From: Desulfitobacterium chlororespirans DSM 11544
GTDB taxonomy: Bacteria > Bacillota > Desulfitobacteriia > Desulfitobacteriales > Desulfitobacteriaceae
Length of the DNA: 64,000 bases
Assembly: GCF_900143285.1 (NCBI RefSeq)
Contig: NZ_FRDN01000009.1
Coordinates: 124,001 to 188,000, forward strand
Direction of reading: 5' to 3'
In this document: piece by piece, positions 54,372-63,323 of the stretch
How the letters are laid out: every line of letters starts with the position of its first letter
How positions within the stretch are numbered: the first letter of the stretch is position 1
Made by a program: the position numbers and the translations under genes
The notes under the pieces: model-generated
Database searches by the model: none
Seen by the model: only the letters and a program-made list of their open reading frames with translations
What the model was told of the DNA's origin: nothing

Positions 54372-54815
54372 TTACATCAGCACCCCAACAATAATACCGA
54401 CAATCGCCCCGGCAAAGACTTCAAAGGGTGTATGGCCGATTAACTCCTTAAGGCGTTCCTGGGACAGATGGGTCATTTGCTGATAAAGTCCCTCTACCAA
54501 TTGATTGATCACTTCCGCTTGCTTGCCGGCTGCCCGTCGCACTCCGGCCGCATCGTACATGACAATCATGCCGAAAATCGCAGCAATGGCGAAAATCGGC
54601 GAACTCCATCCATAGTATTTCCCAACGCCAATGGCCAGAGCACTCACGGTGGCGGAATGGGAACTGGGAAACCCTCCTGAGCTAAAAAGGAAAGCCACAT
54701 CAAAGGTTCTATGGATGGAAAAATTGATGATCAGTTTCAATGTCTGAGCAATAAGCCAGGCTATCATAGCAGAGATCAGTATGTAGTTATCCAGAATTCC
54801 TGATAGTACGCTCAT
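54372..54815 (-). CDS. Divergent PAP2 family membrane protein (DUF212, YuiD-like)
   Basis: 147 aa. Four to five hydrophobic segments; the phosphatase-like motif is SSGGFPSSHSATVSALAIGVG, followed by MIVMYDAAGVRRAAGKQAEVIN and LIGHTPFEVFAGAIVGIIVG. These are the three PAP2 motifs in divergent form. Lipid-linked phosphate substrate (for example undecaprenyl or prenyl diphosphate) is a guess supported by neighbours ispA and dxs. Confidence 0.85.
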   Translation of the reverse strand: MSVLSGILDNYILISAMIAWLIAQTLKLIINFSIHRTFDVAFLFSSGGFPSSHSATVSALAIGVGKYYGWSSPIFAIAAIFGMIVMYDAAGVRRAAGKQAEVINQLVEGLYQQMTHLSQERLKELIGHTPFEVFAGAIVGIIVGVLM

Positions 54816-54823
54816 GCTTCACC

Positions 54824-55693
54824 TCAATACTTTCGCTGAGCAATATAATCAGCTAATTCGTGCAGAAAGACGGCCCGCTCTCCTAAAACCGTCAAGGCGG
54901 CGTGAGCCTCATCGGTCTTTATCTTCAATTCCAGCTTAGCGCCTGCCAAACCCATTAAAGAGGGATAAGTGGATTTATGCTGGCGGAGATCGCTATGGGC
55001 AGGCTTACCTAAGGTCTCGCTATCACTTTCCAGATCGAGGATATCATCCTTAATCTGGAAAGCAAGGCCGATGGCTTGAGCATAACGGGTCAACGCTTCA
55101 ATCTTCTCTTCCGTTCCTCCGGCGAGAATTGCCCCTAAACGGGCGGCAACCACCAATATCGCTCCGGTTTTCAGGCGATGGACCCGCTCCAGCTCAGCAA
55201 GATTCAACTGCTTTTCTTCAGCTTCCAAATCCAGCATCTGACCGCCGACCATTCCCTCCGGTCCCGCTGCTTGGGCAACTTCCCTGACAGCCCGCAACTG
55301 ACGTTGAGAATCTACCCCACTCATGGGCTGAGCAAGCAGTTCAAAAGCATAGGTTAAAAGGGCATCACCGGCAAGAATGGCCTGCCCTTCGCCAAAAACT
55401 TTATGATTGGCCAAACGTCCCCGCCGATAATCATCATTGTCCATGGCGGGAAGATCATCATGGATCAAAGAATAGGTATGTATAAGCTCTAAAGCACAGA
55501 CCGCCGGAAGGATATCTTCACCTTCCCCTCCCACAGCATGTGCCGCCGCCAGAGCCAGTACAGGACGAATGCGTTTGCCCCCTGCAGAAAGGGAATAGTT
55601 CATGCTTTCAGTTAAAGTGCCGGTTGGCCAAGGAAATTGTGCCAAATACGAATCCACTAATCGAGCATAATCTTCTAATTCCTTTTGAAACAT
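54824..55693 (-). CDS. ispA: Polyprenyl (farnesyl/geranyl) diphosphate synthase
   Basis: 289 aa from the ATG at 55693 (GGAAGGA upstream, four bases after the xseB stop). The first Asp-rich motif is SLIHDDLPAMDNDDYRRG, the second FQIKDDILDLESD. Condenses IPP with DMAPP/GPP. The frame is open further upstream but overlaps xseB. Standard xseA-xseB-ispA-dxs order. Confidence 0.96.
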   Translation of the reverse strand: MFQKELEDYARLVDSYLAQFPWPTGTLTESMNYSLSAGGKRIRPVLALAAAHAVGGEGEDILPAVCALELIHTYSLIHDDLPAMDNDDYRRGRLANHKVFGEGQAILAGDALLTYAFELLAQPMSGVDSQRQLRAVREVAQAAGPEGMVGGQMLDLEAEEKQLNLAELERVHRLKTGAILVVAARLGAILAGGTEEKIEALTRYAQAIGLAFQIKDDILDLESDSETLGKPAHSDLRQHKSTYPSLMGLAGAKLELKIKTDEAHAALTVLGERAVFLHELADYIAQRKY

Positions 55694-55697
55694 CAAA

Positions 55698-55946
55698 TCA
55701 TCCTTCCACAGGAAAATCGGCCGGGCGTACTTCCAACTCCCCATTGGGATTCTCCAGGAGAATCTGCATTTGCTTTTCAGCATAATCAAGCTGGTTATTG
55801 CATTTCTGAACAAGCTCAATTCCCTGGCGAAAGAGATTCAGTGCCTGCTCAAGAGGGACCTCTTTTTGCTCAAGCTCACGGACAATACGCTCTAAATGCT
55901 CGATCCCTTCTTCGAAGGATAACTCTTTATTCACTGCTTCCATCAT
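55698..55946 (-). CDS. xseB: Exodeoxyribonuclease VII small subunit
   Basis: 82 aa. Helical signature LSFEEGIEHLERIVRELEQ, EVPLEQALNLFRQGIELVQKC. Binds XseA to form exonuclease VII. Two possible Met starts are adjacent; AAAGGGG lies upstream. Confidence 0.96.
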   Translation of the reverse strand: MMEAVNKELSFEEGIEHLERIVRELEQKEVPLEQALNLFRQGIELVQKCNNQLDYAEKQMQILLENPNGELEVRPADFPVEG

Positions 55947-55983
55947 ATTTCCCCTTTAAGAATTTGCTGTATTAATCTGAATA

Positions 55984-57204
55984 TTAATCTGCGTCAACAC
56001 TCTTGGCTAATACGGCACAGGTCAGTATCCCCTGCTGCAGCCGCACTTGCACCTGCTGACCGACATTGATATCTTCGCTTTTGCGCAGAACATTCCCTTT
56101 GGGACCATAGGTGAGGGAGTAGCCCCTCCCCAAAATTGCTAAGGGACTTAATAAATCCAGCTTCGCAGTCAATAGCTTTAGTATACCATTTTTATCAGAA
56201 ACAAATCTAGTCATGCCCTGCTCCACACGTTCACTGAGGGAATCCAGGCGTTGGCGGTTTTGATCGATACGCCAAAAGGGATTGGAAAGAGGTCCTATAG
56301 TTTTTAGGCTGTCCAACCGCTGCCTTTTCCGCTGCAGCTGTGAGCTCATGGTGCTGTGCAGCCGGGCCTCCAGCTGCTCAAGGTCGGATTTCAGTTCCCG
56401 CCAGACAGGGACAGCCAGTTCAGCCGCAGCAGAAGGTGTGGGGGCCCGCAGATCCGCTACCATATCCGCAATGGTCACATCAGTCTCATGGCCTACCGCA
56501 GAAATCACCGGAATTCCGGAGGCGGCAATGGCCCGGGCCACTTCCTCGGTATTGAAGGCCCAGAGCTCCTCCAGGGAGCCGCCGCCGCGGCCGACAATGA
56601 TCACATCCACTTGGGAGTGCCGGTTCAACCGGGCAATGGCCTGAGCCACCTCCTTGGGAGCAAGTTCTCCTTGAACGGCGGCCGGTGCCAGAATCCAGGA
56701 AATTTGCGGATTACGACGAAACATGACCTTCAGGATATCTTTAATGGCAGCCCCTGTGGGACTGGTAACAATACCGATGCGACGGGGGTAACGGGGGATG
56801 GTTTTTTTGCGCTCCGGTGCAAATAAACCTTCCTGGCCTAAGCGTTCCTTAAGTTGTTCGAAGGCCAAATAAAGTGCACCTACTCCGCTGGGCTGCATCT
56901 CCTCAGCATAAAGCTGAATCGTGCCATCCCGCTCATAGATGCGGATACTTCCCCGCACCAGCACTTTCATCCCATCCTGAGGGGTGAAGCGAACCCGTTC
57001 CGCACGGCTGCGGAACATAACCCCCTTCATGCTGGACTGCTCATCCTTTAAAGTAAAATACCAATGTCCCGAGGGACGGTGGTTTTTGTAATTGGAAATC
57101 TCCCCGCTGACCCAGCAATTTACAAAATCCGGGTTGTCATTGAGGGTCTGACCGATTTCTCGTGTTAATTCGGCAACTGTCCAAATCTTAGGCACATTTT
57201 TCAC
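55984..57204 (-). CDS. xseA: Exodeoxyribonuclease VII large subunit
   Basis: 406 aa. N-terminal OB fold (VNCWVSGEISNYKNHRPSGHWYFTLKD), central nuclease domain (RIGIVTSPTGAAIKDIL, then IIVGRGGGSLEELWAFN and ISAVGHETDVTIADMVAD-LRAPTPSAAAE) and a C-terminal coiled coil with GYSLTYG at the end. Degrades single-stranded DNA. 37 bases before xseB. Confidence 0.97.
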   Translation of the reverse strand: MKNVPKIWTVAELTREIGQTLNDNPDFVNCWVSGEISNYKNHRPSGHWYFTLKDEQSSMKGVMFRSRAERVRFTPQDGMKVLVRGSIRIYERDGTIQLYAEEMQPSGVGALYLAFEQLKERLGQEGLFAPERKKTIPRYPRRIGIVTSPTGAAIKDILKVMFRRNPQISWILAPAAVQGELAPKEVAQAIARLNRHSQVDVIIVGRGGGSLEELWAFNTEEVARAIAASGIPVISAVGHETDVTIADMVADLRAPTPSAAAELAVPVWRELKSDLEQLEARLHSTMSSQLQRKRQRLDSLKTIGPLSNPFWRIDQNRQRLDSLSERVEQGMTRFVSDKNGILKLLTAKLDLLSPLAILGRGYSLTYGPKGNVLRKSEDINVGQQVQVRLQQGILTCAVLAKSVDAD

Positions 57205-57259
57205 CTCTTACTCATAATACAAAGATGCCTGCGACTTTTCAAGATAGAGGAAAAACAAA

Positions 57260-57277
57260 AAGGGAGGTCTCCCCCCC
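57260..57277 (-). terminator. Weak hairpin with T-run after corA
   Basis: On the minus strand a G-run and GACCTCCC can pair over 4-5 bp, followed by TTTTTG. Short stem, so low confidence. Confidence 0.35.
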
Positions 57278-57279
57278 TA

Positions 57280-58230
57280 TCAGAACATTTTCTTTTTCCA
57301 CAAGGTCAAGGCACTGATGCCGGCAATACTAAAGGCAATCACGGTAACCAAGCCAAACCCGTAAGGGTTATTGCCAAAAGGAACGGGAACATTCATTCCC
57401 CAAAAGCTGGCCAACATGGTCGGTACCGCCATCGTAATGGTTATAGAAGTCAAAAGCTTGATGACCATATTTTGATTGTTGGAGATGATCGACGCAAAAG
57501 CATCGGAGAAACCAACAATAATATGACTGTACATCTCAACCATTTGGATCGCCTGATTGTTTTCAATGATGACATCTTCCAGCAAATCCTCGTCTTCTTC
57601 ATACATCTTAATCAAGTGCTGGCTTTGACTATTGGACCGTAAACGCATCAAACGGTCCATGACCACTCCATTGGAGCGCAGAGAGACCGTGAAATAAGTC
57701 AAACCTTTTTGCAGATCCATCAATTGAAAAATTTCCTGGTTTTTCATGGAGGTGCGCAGGTCCATCTCGATTCGATCCGTGTACTTGTTAATCTGGCGCA
57801 GATACTTAAGATAATAAGAAGCCGATTTATAAAGAATCTGGAATAAAAAGCGGGTCCGCTTTGCCGTGTTGAAATTCCGGTAGGTACCGGCATTAAACTC
57901 CGAAAATACCGGATTATCTTCCAGGCAGACCGTAATAATGTGGCCTTCTGAGATAATCATTCCCAAAGGCAGAGTATCGTAATTCGTCTCATCAATCATC
58001 AAAGGAATATTGGTAATCACCAGCATACAATGGTCTTCCAGCTCAATACGTGAGCGTTCTTCTTCGTCCAAGGCAGCTTTAAGAAAATCCATAGGCACTT
58101 CCGTAGCCTCCGCTATGGCATTGAGTTCCCATGAGGTGGGATTCACAAGTTGAATCCAAGATCCTTTAACTAGATTGTCCAAGGATAGTTCTTGATAATT
58201 GCCTGCATCATTTTTACAAATTTTGATCAT
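57280..58230 (-). CDS. corA: CorA-family magnesium/divalent cation transporter
   Basis: 316 aa. Large cytoplasmic N-terminal domain and two C-terminal membrane helices. The selectivity motif GMN is present in MLASFWGMNVPVPFGNNPYGF, and the protein ends in the basic WKKKMF. Homopentameric Mg(II) channel in known members; Co/Ni specificity cannot be excluded. It interrupts the folD-fchA-xseA order and has its own promoter. Confidence 0.92.
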   Translation of the reverse strand: MIKICKNDAGNYQELSLDNLVKGSWIQLVNPTSWELNAIAEATEVPMDFLKAALDEEERSRIELEDHCMLVITNIPLMIDETNYDTLPLGMIISEGHIITVCLEDNPVFSEFNAGTYRNFNTAKRTRFLFQILYKSASYYLKYLRQINKYTDRIEMDLRTSMKNQEIFQLMDLQKGLTYFTVSLRSNGVVMDRLMRLRSNSQSQHLIKMYEEDEDLLEDVIIENNQAIQMVEMYSHIIVGFSDAFASIISNNQNMVIKLLTSITITMAVPTMLASFWGMNVPVPFGNNPYGFGLVTVIAFSIAGISALTLWKKKMF

Positions 58231-58381
58231 CCGGTCTCCCCCTTTAGGTGGCCGGCTGAATCACAAATTCTGCTTTAAAACCGGACACACCCCTATTTTT
58301 GGATAAAATATTCAATTTCCTTCGACTAGGGCCTCCAGCGTCCAGTTTAATCACCATCCCGTCATTTTAAGCTCCATTAGA

Positions 58382-58410
58382 ACTATACTCCTTGAGTTAA
58401 TATGTGTCAA
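58382..58410 (-). promoter_or_regulatory. Sigma-A promoter of corA
   Basis: Minus strand TTGACA (58410-58405), 17-bp spacer, TATAGT (58387-58382). Close to the full consensus. Confidence 0.75.
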
Positions 58411-58504
58411 TAAGCTGTGCTCTTATAAAAATGCATCATGTTACATATTTTTTTATTTCCTAAAGGCCAAAGACTATTACTATTATGGCCCAAAGGAAAA
58501 CTCA

Positions 58505-58600
58505 GCCATACTTAAAATGGGAGCATCACCGGCTGCTTTAAATAAAGCAGTTTTGTGACACTCCCCTTCTTAAGCAAACACCTATACTCTCTCTGAGCCT
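58505..58600 (-). ncRNA. Candidate structured RNA downstream of fchA
   Basis: Read on the minus strand: CTTAA, then GGGAGTGTCAC, a hairpin CTGCTTT-attt-AAAGCAG, GTGATGCTCCC and TTAAG fold into one long hairpin. The 11-bp stem GGGAGUGUCAC/GUGAUGCUCCC is continuous through two G-U pairs; the opposite strand would have two C-A mismatches instead. An outer CTCAG/CTGAG pair closes it. No T-run follows, so it is not a plain terminator. It may be a 3'-UTR element, a riboswitch-like leader or a small RNA. Confidence 0.35.
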
Positions 58601-58619
58601 CGTTGATAAATCTTGATTC

Positions 58620-59255
58620 TTAAAGTCTGCTTTGCACCACGGCTACGGTCTCATTCTTAAGCTTTTCGGCTTGAGCAAAGAGGCGTTCCCGTTCCGCTTT
58701 AACCTTCTCCTGATAATCACTGTCTTTGACCTGGGGCAGATTGATGTCCACACTGAACATAGCTGCCTTGAGGGCGCTTTCAGCCAGATAGGCGGCTACA
58801 CCCACATCACTGATGGCTCCTTTATTGCCGATGGGGGCCAGTTCCTGGGCCAGCTCCAGAACCGCATAGCAGTTTTGCGCAATGGCCAAAGGAGTGTCCG
58901 TAGCTGAAACCAGGACTTCCTGCATTTTGACCGAGCGCGCTTGTTTTTGCTCCTCTGTATCCTTAGGAAGCTTCAAGACAGCCATGAAATTGGAGAATTC
59001 TTCAATATCCTGGGTCAAACCATTTTTCAGATCATGGAGGAGCTTCTCACCTTTGGCCAGGATGACTTGGACTTGAGGCTCTACATCCTTATACTTTTCC
59101 TTACCCACAGTCAAATTTGCAACCATGCATACCATGGAAGCTCCTAAAGCACCCACATAAGCGGACACGCTTCCACCACCGGGGGTGGGGGCGGCACTGG
59201 CGGACTGGGCCAGGAATTCCGCGCTTGTCCATTGCCAGATTGTGTTCTCAGCCAT
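58620..59255 (-). CDS. fchA: Methenyltetrahydrofolate cyclohydrolase / cyclodeaminase family
   Basis: 211 aa, FTCD_C fold. Has SAAPTPGGGSVSAYVGALGASMVCMVANLTVG near the N-terminus and NKGAISDVGVAAYLAESALKAAMFSV. Converts 5,10-methenyl-THF or formimino-THF. Start overlaps the folD stop (TAATG). With folD it supplies one-carbon units, as expected in an acetogen-like or amino-acid-using anaerobe. Confidence 0.9.
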   Translation of the reverse strand: MAENTIWQWTSAEFLAQSASAAPTPGGGSVSAYVGALGASMVCMVANLTVGKEKYKDVEPQVQVILAKGEKLLHDLKNGLTQDIEEFSNFMAVLKLPKDTEEQKQARSVKMQEVLVSATDTPLAIAQNCYAVLELAQELAPIGNKGAISDVGVAAYLAESALKAAMFSVDINLPQVKDSDYQEKVKAERERLFAQAEKLKNETVAVVQSRL

Positions 59256-60139
59256 TATTGACCCTCCTTGTGCTGCAGAGTAATCCCCTTCAGAACATTT
59301 TTCATGATCAAGGCGGTGGTTAATGAGCCTACGCCCCCCGGTACCGGTGAAATGAGGGAAGCGACTTCTTTAACTTCCTCAAAATCAACGTCCCCGCAAA
59401 TTCCGCCCGGGATCTCATTGATACCGGCATCGACGACGATGGCACCTGGTTTCACCATATCTTTCTTAACAAGTTTTGCTTTACCTACAGCGGCCACGAT
59501 GATATCCGCCTGACGGGTAAACGCTCCCAGATCCGGAGTACGGGAATGGCAGATGGTCACGGTGGCATTATGTTTAAGAATCAGGAAAACCAAGGGCTTG
59601 CCAACTGTCTCTCCCCGCCCTACGATCACCACATGCTTGCCGGCGATTTCAACTCCCGAGCGGAGCATGATTTCGATACAGCTTTCAGGAGTTGCCGGAA
59701 ACAGACCTTCTTCCCCACTGAGAATATAGCCACGGTTAATGGGATGAACTCCGTCTACATCCTTATCAGGACGCACGGCTGCCATGACACGCTCTTTGGA
59801 AATATGTTTCGGTAAGGGCAGCTCGATCATAATACCATGAACATCGGGATTAGCGTTAAGGGAAGCAATCAGGGCCAGGATGGACTCTTCCGAACTTTCG
59901 GCAGGCAATAGGTCAAGTTCAAAGTCAATGCCTAAGCTGTCACTTACTTTTTGCTTGGATTTCGCATAGACCACAGAAGCCGGGTCGTCTCCAACGAGAA
60001 CCACCGCCAGCTTAGGATTAACCCCTTGTTCCTTCCACCTCTTTACTTCTTCCTTGATCTCTTCTTTTAAAACTTTGGAAATTTCTTTTCCGTCCAGCAA
60101 TTGAGCCAATGAAATCCCACTCCTCTCTTTCTTATCCAT
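59255..60139 (-). CDS. folD: Bifunctional methylene-THF dehydrogenase/cyclohydrolase
   Basis: 294 aa. VYAKSKQKVSDSLGI with the catalytic Lys region, VHGIMIELPLPKH, DKDVDGVHPINRGYI and the NADP site KHVVIVGRGETVGKPL, then PVPGGVGSLTTALIMKN. Reversibly converts methylene- to formyl-THF. Residue order PGGVG is preserved. First gene of the folD-to-spo0A string. Confidence 0.96.
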   Translation of the reverse strand: MDKKERSGISLAQLLDGKEISKVLKEEIKEEVKRWKEQGVNPKLAVVLVGDDPASVVYAKSKQKVSDSLGIDFELDLLPAESSEESILALIASLNANPDVHGIMIELPLPKHISKERVMAAVRPDKDVDGVHPINRGYILSGEEGLFPATPESCIEIMLRSGVEIAGKHVVIVGRGETVGKPLVFLILKHNATVTICHSRTPDLGAFTRQADIIVAAVGKAKLVKKDMVKPGAIVVDAGINEIPGGICGDVDFEEVKEVASLISPVPGGVGSLTTALIMKNVLKGITLQHKEGQ

Positions 60140-60305
60140 AAACTATACCAGTTCGTCCTTTACTATTCTCCATTCCGGCTGGAATTCCCTTTCCTTGGGA
60201 GCAATTTATGTGGTATTTTTGTAAACTTTTCGATTATTCCGTCATTAATCGCCAAGTTATGGTCAACTCGTTTATTATTGATTCCGTGGAGGATCTTTTA
60301 TTATT

Positions 60306-60584
60306 TTACTTGATACTCTCGGCCATCTTGATCAACTCCGCCCGTTCTATTTCTCTGATCAGGGAAAACAGAGTATCATCTTCCCAGACAATGCTGGCCA
60401 GCCCCTGCTTTTCAGCTAAAATTGCCTCCTTGTCGTGAATCATAATATTCCGCACCGCAGCACCTTCAGTATCTATTCTCACATCAGTATTGCTGTTCAA
60501 GTACCGGGTGAAGCGGATAGTTTGCCCCTGATCGTTGGCATAATGAATGGCTTCCAGATGGTCCCGTTTTTCTATTTTGTCCAC
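60306..60584 (-). CDS. Hypothetical protein, 92 aa
   Basis: Not recognised. GTG start with AGGA at eight bases. Soluble and rich in charged residues: IEKRDHLEAIHYANDQGQTIRFTRYLNSNTDVRIDTEGAAVRN, then DTLFSLIREIERAELIKMAE at the end. The beta-rich first half and helical end suggest a small folded domain. It lies 166 bases upstream of folD on the same strand. Confidence 0.55.
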   Translation of the reverse strand: MDKIEKRDHLEAIHYANDQGQTIRFTRYLNSNTDVRIDTEGAAVRNIMIHDKEAILAEKQGLASIVWEDDTLFSLIREIERAELIKMAESIK

Positions 60585-60861
60585 TTTAAATCCTTGGGGA
60601 ACATAGCTTGGGGCATACCCCTAATCTGTGCTACCAAAACATATTAATAGTTAGCTTTTAAATTTCAATGTGGTATAGAAAAAAGTAAGCTACGCAGGCA
60701 AGCTCACTTCGGTATCCCAATGTAAGAAATTCATTGGTCTATATCAAGTATTTGTTGCAAAAAGCGTTCTTGGTTGTCTTTATTTGCAAAGAAAGATCGA
60801 TGGAGGGATAGGTATTTTATAAAGCAGCGCTGCTTTAATTTAAGTCAGGAGGGAGGAGGAC

Positions 60862-61083
60862 ATGAATTTTCCAGCTGATCAGAACCGGGATATCCAAAGC
60901 TTAACCTATAGAGAAAAGGATGTATTACGATTAAGGGTAAAAGGGTATAGCAGTAAAAAGATCGCGGATTCTTTAACTATTGAAATAACTACAGTAAGGA
61001 CTCATCTCAAGCATATTCACCGCAAGCTGGGAGTTTCAAGCCAAGTTGAGTTGATTCAATTCGTGCATAAAATGTATATTTAA
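60862..61083 (+). CDS. LuxR-type helix-turn-helix protein, 73 aa
   Basis: GGAGGGAGGAGG precedes the ATG. Contains only the LuxR/GerE DNA-binding domain: LTYREKDVLRLRVKGYSSKKIADSLTIEITTVRTHLKHIHRKLGVSS. GerE-like stand-alone domains exist in spore formers (GerE itself is 74 aa), so a sporulation role is possible but not shown. Confidence 0.85.
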   Translation: MNFPADQNRDIQSLTYREKDVLRLRVKGYSSKKIADSLTIEITTVRTHLKHIHRKLGVSSQVELIQFVHKMYI

Positions 61084-61207
61084 ATAGAAAACACTCGAAA
61101 ATATCCTCCATGCGGGGGATAGACCCGTATTATAAAACGGTGCAAAATATACATAAGGAAAGCATAAGTATGTGGCTTAAAGTCAAAGAAGGGCAAAGAA
61201 AAGGAGG

Positions 61208-61606
61208 TGAATGTCATAAGAAAGAAAACCGTAGCGCTTACTCTGTCTCTTTTTCATTCTTTGTCTGACCCCTATGCAGATGTTTGCTCAGGGCACAAAT
61301 CAGGCAACTGAATCGGACGTAAGGCCCAATGTGAGTTAACATCACCGAATTCACCAATTCTTTTGACATTTCCGGTAGTGGCTTAGCTCAATTTAATGCC
61401 AGTCTTTATGCCCGCAGCAACATCGATAAAGTCGCATTGATGCCAGCACCCAACAGCACAATAATGAAAGTTGGCAAACGATCAAAAGCTGGACGAGTAC
61501 TTCCAACCGCAATAGCGGTTATCTGACTCAAAAAAGATATGTCGTGAGCGGGTATTATTATCGGCTGGTTTCGACAGGAACAGTCTATCAGAATGATGCC
61601 TTGTAG
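61208..61606 (+). pseudogene. Decayed gene for a DUF6147-type secreted protein
   Basis: After AAAGGAGGTG the sequence encodes a signal peptide in pieces (RKKTVALTLSL, then in another frame FFILCLTPMQMFAQGTNQ) and stops at TAA near 61337. A new frame reads ITEFTNSFDISGSGLAQFNASLYARSN, and a third reads NNESWQTIKSWTSTSNRNSGYLTQKRYVVSGYYYRLV to a TAG at 61606. The order matches small secreted DUF6147-like proteins (beta-rich, with W-x-T-I-K-S-W). At least three frameshifts and one stop; not functional. Confidence 0.75.
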
Positions 61607-61641
61607 AACAACTCTATTTTAGGTTTTAGGAGGTAAAAAGT

Positions 61642-62724
61642 ATGAAAAAAAATATAGTGGCATGTATTCTTGTTATTGCGATGTTATTAAGTGTCGGAAC
61701 TACCGCAGTATTTGCAGAAAACACTGCTCAAAGTTTAGTCGAAGATATAAATATTGATAGAAAAGACATCTCTTCTTCGCAAGATCCTTTTGAATTTCCG
61801 ATTACGCCGAATTCAAAAGAATGGGGAAATTACTCATCTGTACAATTGAAAGAAATGCTTAATATCCCATTAAGCACTGCAGAAAAAATGGATACAGCCG
61901 CATTGCTGAAAATGGTACTTGAGTACCCCTTTATGATTGACATTTATGCCTATGACACTATAGAACAAGGTTTTAAAGGGCTTTCCTTGGAGTTTAATGG
62001 CGCAGCCGTTCTTTTGCAAAGACCGGACTTAGCAAAAAATCTTTTGACTCATTACAAGACTTCTACAGAAAAAATGCTGGCCGTTGAAACAAAAAGCCAT
62101 ATTAGTGATAAAGAAATTATACAAAAAATGTTTATGGAGTCTCTGTTGCTCTATCCGAAAGTATCGGATAAGCTAAGTGAGGATGAAAAACATATCATAG
62201 TGACACTTTCACAACAAGTAGCTGATAAATTTCAGATATCTCCCCTTGTAGTGGGAGAAACATCGGTGACAGCGGCAGCACCAGGGGATGTCTTAGGTTA
62301 CGGCTATGTTTACACTCCAGCGCCTCCTGTTACAGTTCTAGTCTTAAAACTACAAGATTTTGACGCAGAGCAAAAAAAAGTGATAAATAACGACTATGAT
62401 ACAAGATATCCTGCAGCTACAAGATTGTCTTCCGCTACTTATAACTACAACTGCCATTCATATGCATGGTATTTAGCTTCGAGCTCCAACCCGTGGTGGA
62501 TGAATGATCCATCTGCATATATGTCTGAATCTCGTTATACACAAGTTACAAACCCCATAGCCGGCGACAAAGTATACTGGATTGGGACTCATTCTGGACT
62601 TGTAACATCTGTAAGCGGTTCCAATATAACAGTTACCTCCAAATGGGGGGCTGCCGGCTTATATCGTCACCCCATTAATGATTGCCCATACCCCATTGTA
62701 ATTCAAAAAACCTTTTGGAGATAA
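61642..62724 (+). CDS. Secreted protein with a C-terminal papain/NlpC-like Cys-His domain
   Basis: 360 aa, AGGAGG upstream. Signal peptide 1-25 (VFA-EN cleavage). Residues 30-200 are helical with no known domain. The C-terminal ~110 residues hold YNYNCHSYAWY (Cys271) and VYWIGTHSGLV (His317), spaced as catalytic Cys and His in NlpC/P60 or CHAP-like peptidases, with a following VTSKWGAAGLYRHPINDCPY. This NCHSYAW pattern is seen in a group of Firmicute exported proteins; activity is inferred. It lies eight bases before a lipoprotein gene, so the two may act together. Confidence 0.7.
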   Translation: MKKNIVACILVIAMLLSVGTTAVFAENTAQSLVEDINIDRKDISSSQDPFEFPITPNSKEWGNYSSVQLKEMLNIPLSTAEKMDTAALLKMVLEYPFMIDIYAYDTIEQGFKGLSLEFNGAAVLLQRPDLAKNLLTHYKTSTEKMLAVETKSHISDKEIIQKMFMESLLLYPKVSDKLSEDEKHIIVTLSQQVADKFQISPLVVGETSVTAAAPGDVLGYGYVYTPAPPVTVLVLKLQDFDAEQKKVINNDYDTRYPAATRLSSATYNYNCHSYAWYLASSSNPWWMNDPSAYMSESRYTQVTNPIAGDKVYWIGTHSGLVTSVSGSNITVTSKWGAAGLYRHPINDCPYPIVIQKTFWR

Positions 62725-62731
62725 GTGAGCA

Positions 62732-63208
62732 GTGGCTAAAATAATAGTGCACAGGGTTTTACGTGGCATTCTTTTCGCTTTTGTGTTTATATCCATCATG
62801 ACGGCAATATTAGCATGTGGTAATCCCGATTCATTGAATGTGATTCAAAAAAAGAAAGATGAGATTTCCTTGGAAATTAGTAATACAAAAAGGATCAGCA
62901 TCTATGATATAGTCAGCAGTGATAGCAATAATAATACCCATTTTACGGATCCGGCAATCATAAAGCAGATTGAGGATTTATTTAACAAAACGTCTTTTCT
63001 AAAATGCGAAGATAATAGCATACAAGGCTACTCCCTTTTTATTACCTTTTCCAACGACACGTTTTCCAGTGACAGTAATTCACTTCACTTTTTTGTTTAC
63101 GCAAATGACATTGTCGATATTGATGGGATAAAATACAAATCGAGGGATAGTATTTTTGATGCAATCAATGATTTCTATCTTCAAAAAAAAATCTCTCCTC
63201 CAAGATAA
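62732..63208 (+). CDS. Putative lipoprotein, 158 aa
   Basis: GTG start with GGAG about 11 bases before. N-terminal signal with a lipobox-like TAILAC (Cys29). The mature part is beta-rich and polar (DDS/N-rich around SSDSNNNTHF, then FITFSNDTFSSDSNSLHFFVY). No known family recognised. It is directly downstream of the Cys-His secreted protein and could be its partner or immunity factor. Confidence 0.65.
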   Translation: MAKIIVHRVLRGILFAFVFISIMTAILACGNPDSLNVIQKKKDEISLEISNTKRISIYDIVSSDSNNNTHFTDPAIIKQIEDLFNKTSFLKCEDNSIQGYSLFITFSNDTFSSDSNSLHFFVYANDIVDIDGIKYKSRDSIFDAINDFYLQKKISPPR

Positions 63209-63323
63209 TTATGGACCTCAAAACCGTACCACCCACATTCCCCGGAGCTATCGTTCCAATTACGGTCAGGACCGCTATAAATCTATGTGTCCTTTATGTA
63301 ACTCTTTCCGAAATTAAACCTAG

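Larger units (their letters stand above)
58231..58619. other. 389-bp intergenic region between fchA and corA
   Basis: Holds the structured RNA candidate (58505-58600), an inverted repeat around GGCC at 58458-58498 (TTTCC...GGAAA arms with GGCCA/TGGCC inside), a corA promoter (58382-58410) and a ~145-nt corA leader. In the leader TCCGGT (about 58278-58283) can pair with ACCGGA just before the ATG. I find no match to the M-box or ykkC consensus I remember. Confidence 0.5.

Noticed and set aside
58505-58600. yybP-ykoY (Mn) or M-box riboswitch before corA
   Set aside because: Only the GGGGAGT start resembles yybP-ykoY. The conserved internal loops are absent, and the corA promoter lies downstream of this structure, so it would not be in the main corA transcript.
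60140-60305. ZTP (pfl) riboswitch before folD
   Set aside because: pfl RNAs often precede one-carbon genes, but neither the GGGUCGUGAC-like nor the CCGCCUGGGCA-like core is present on the minus strand.
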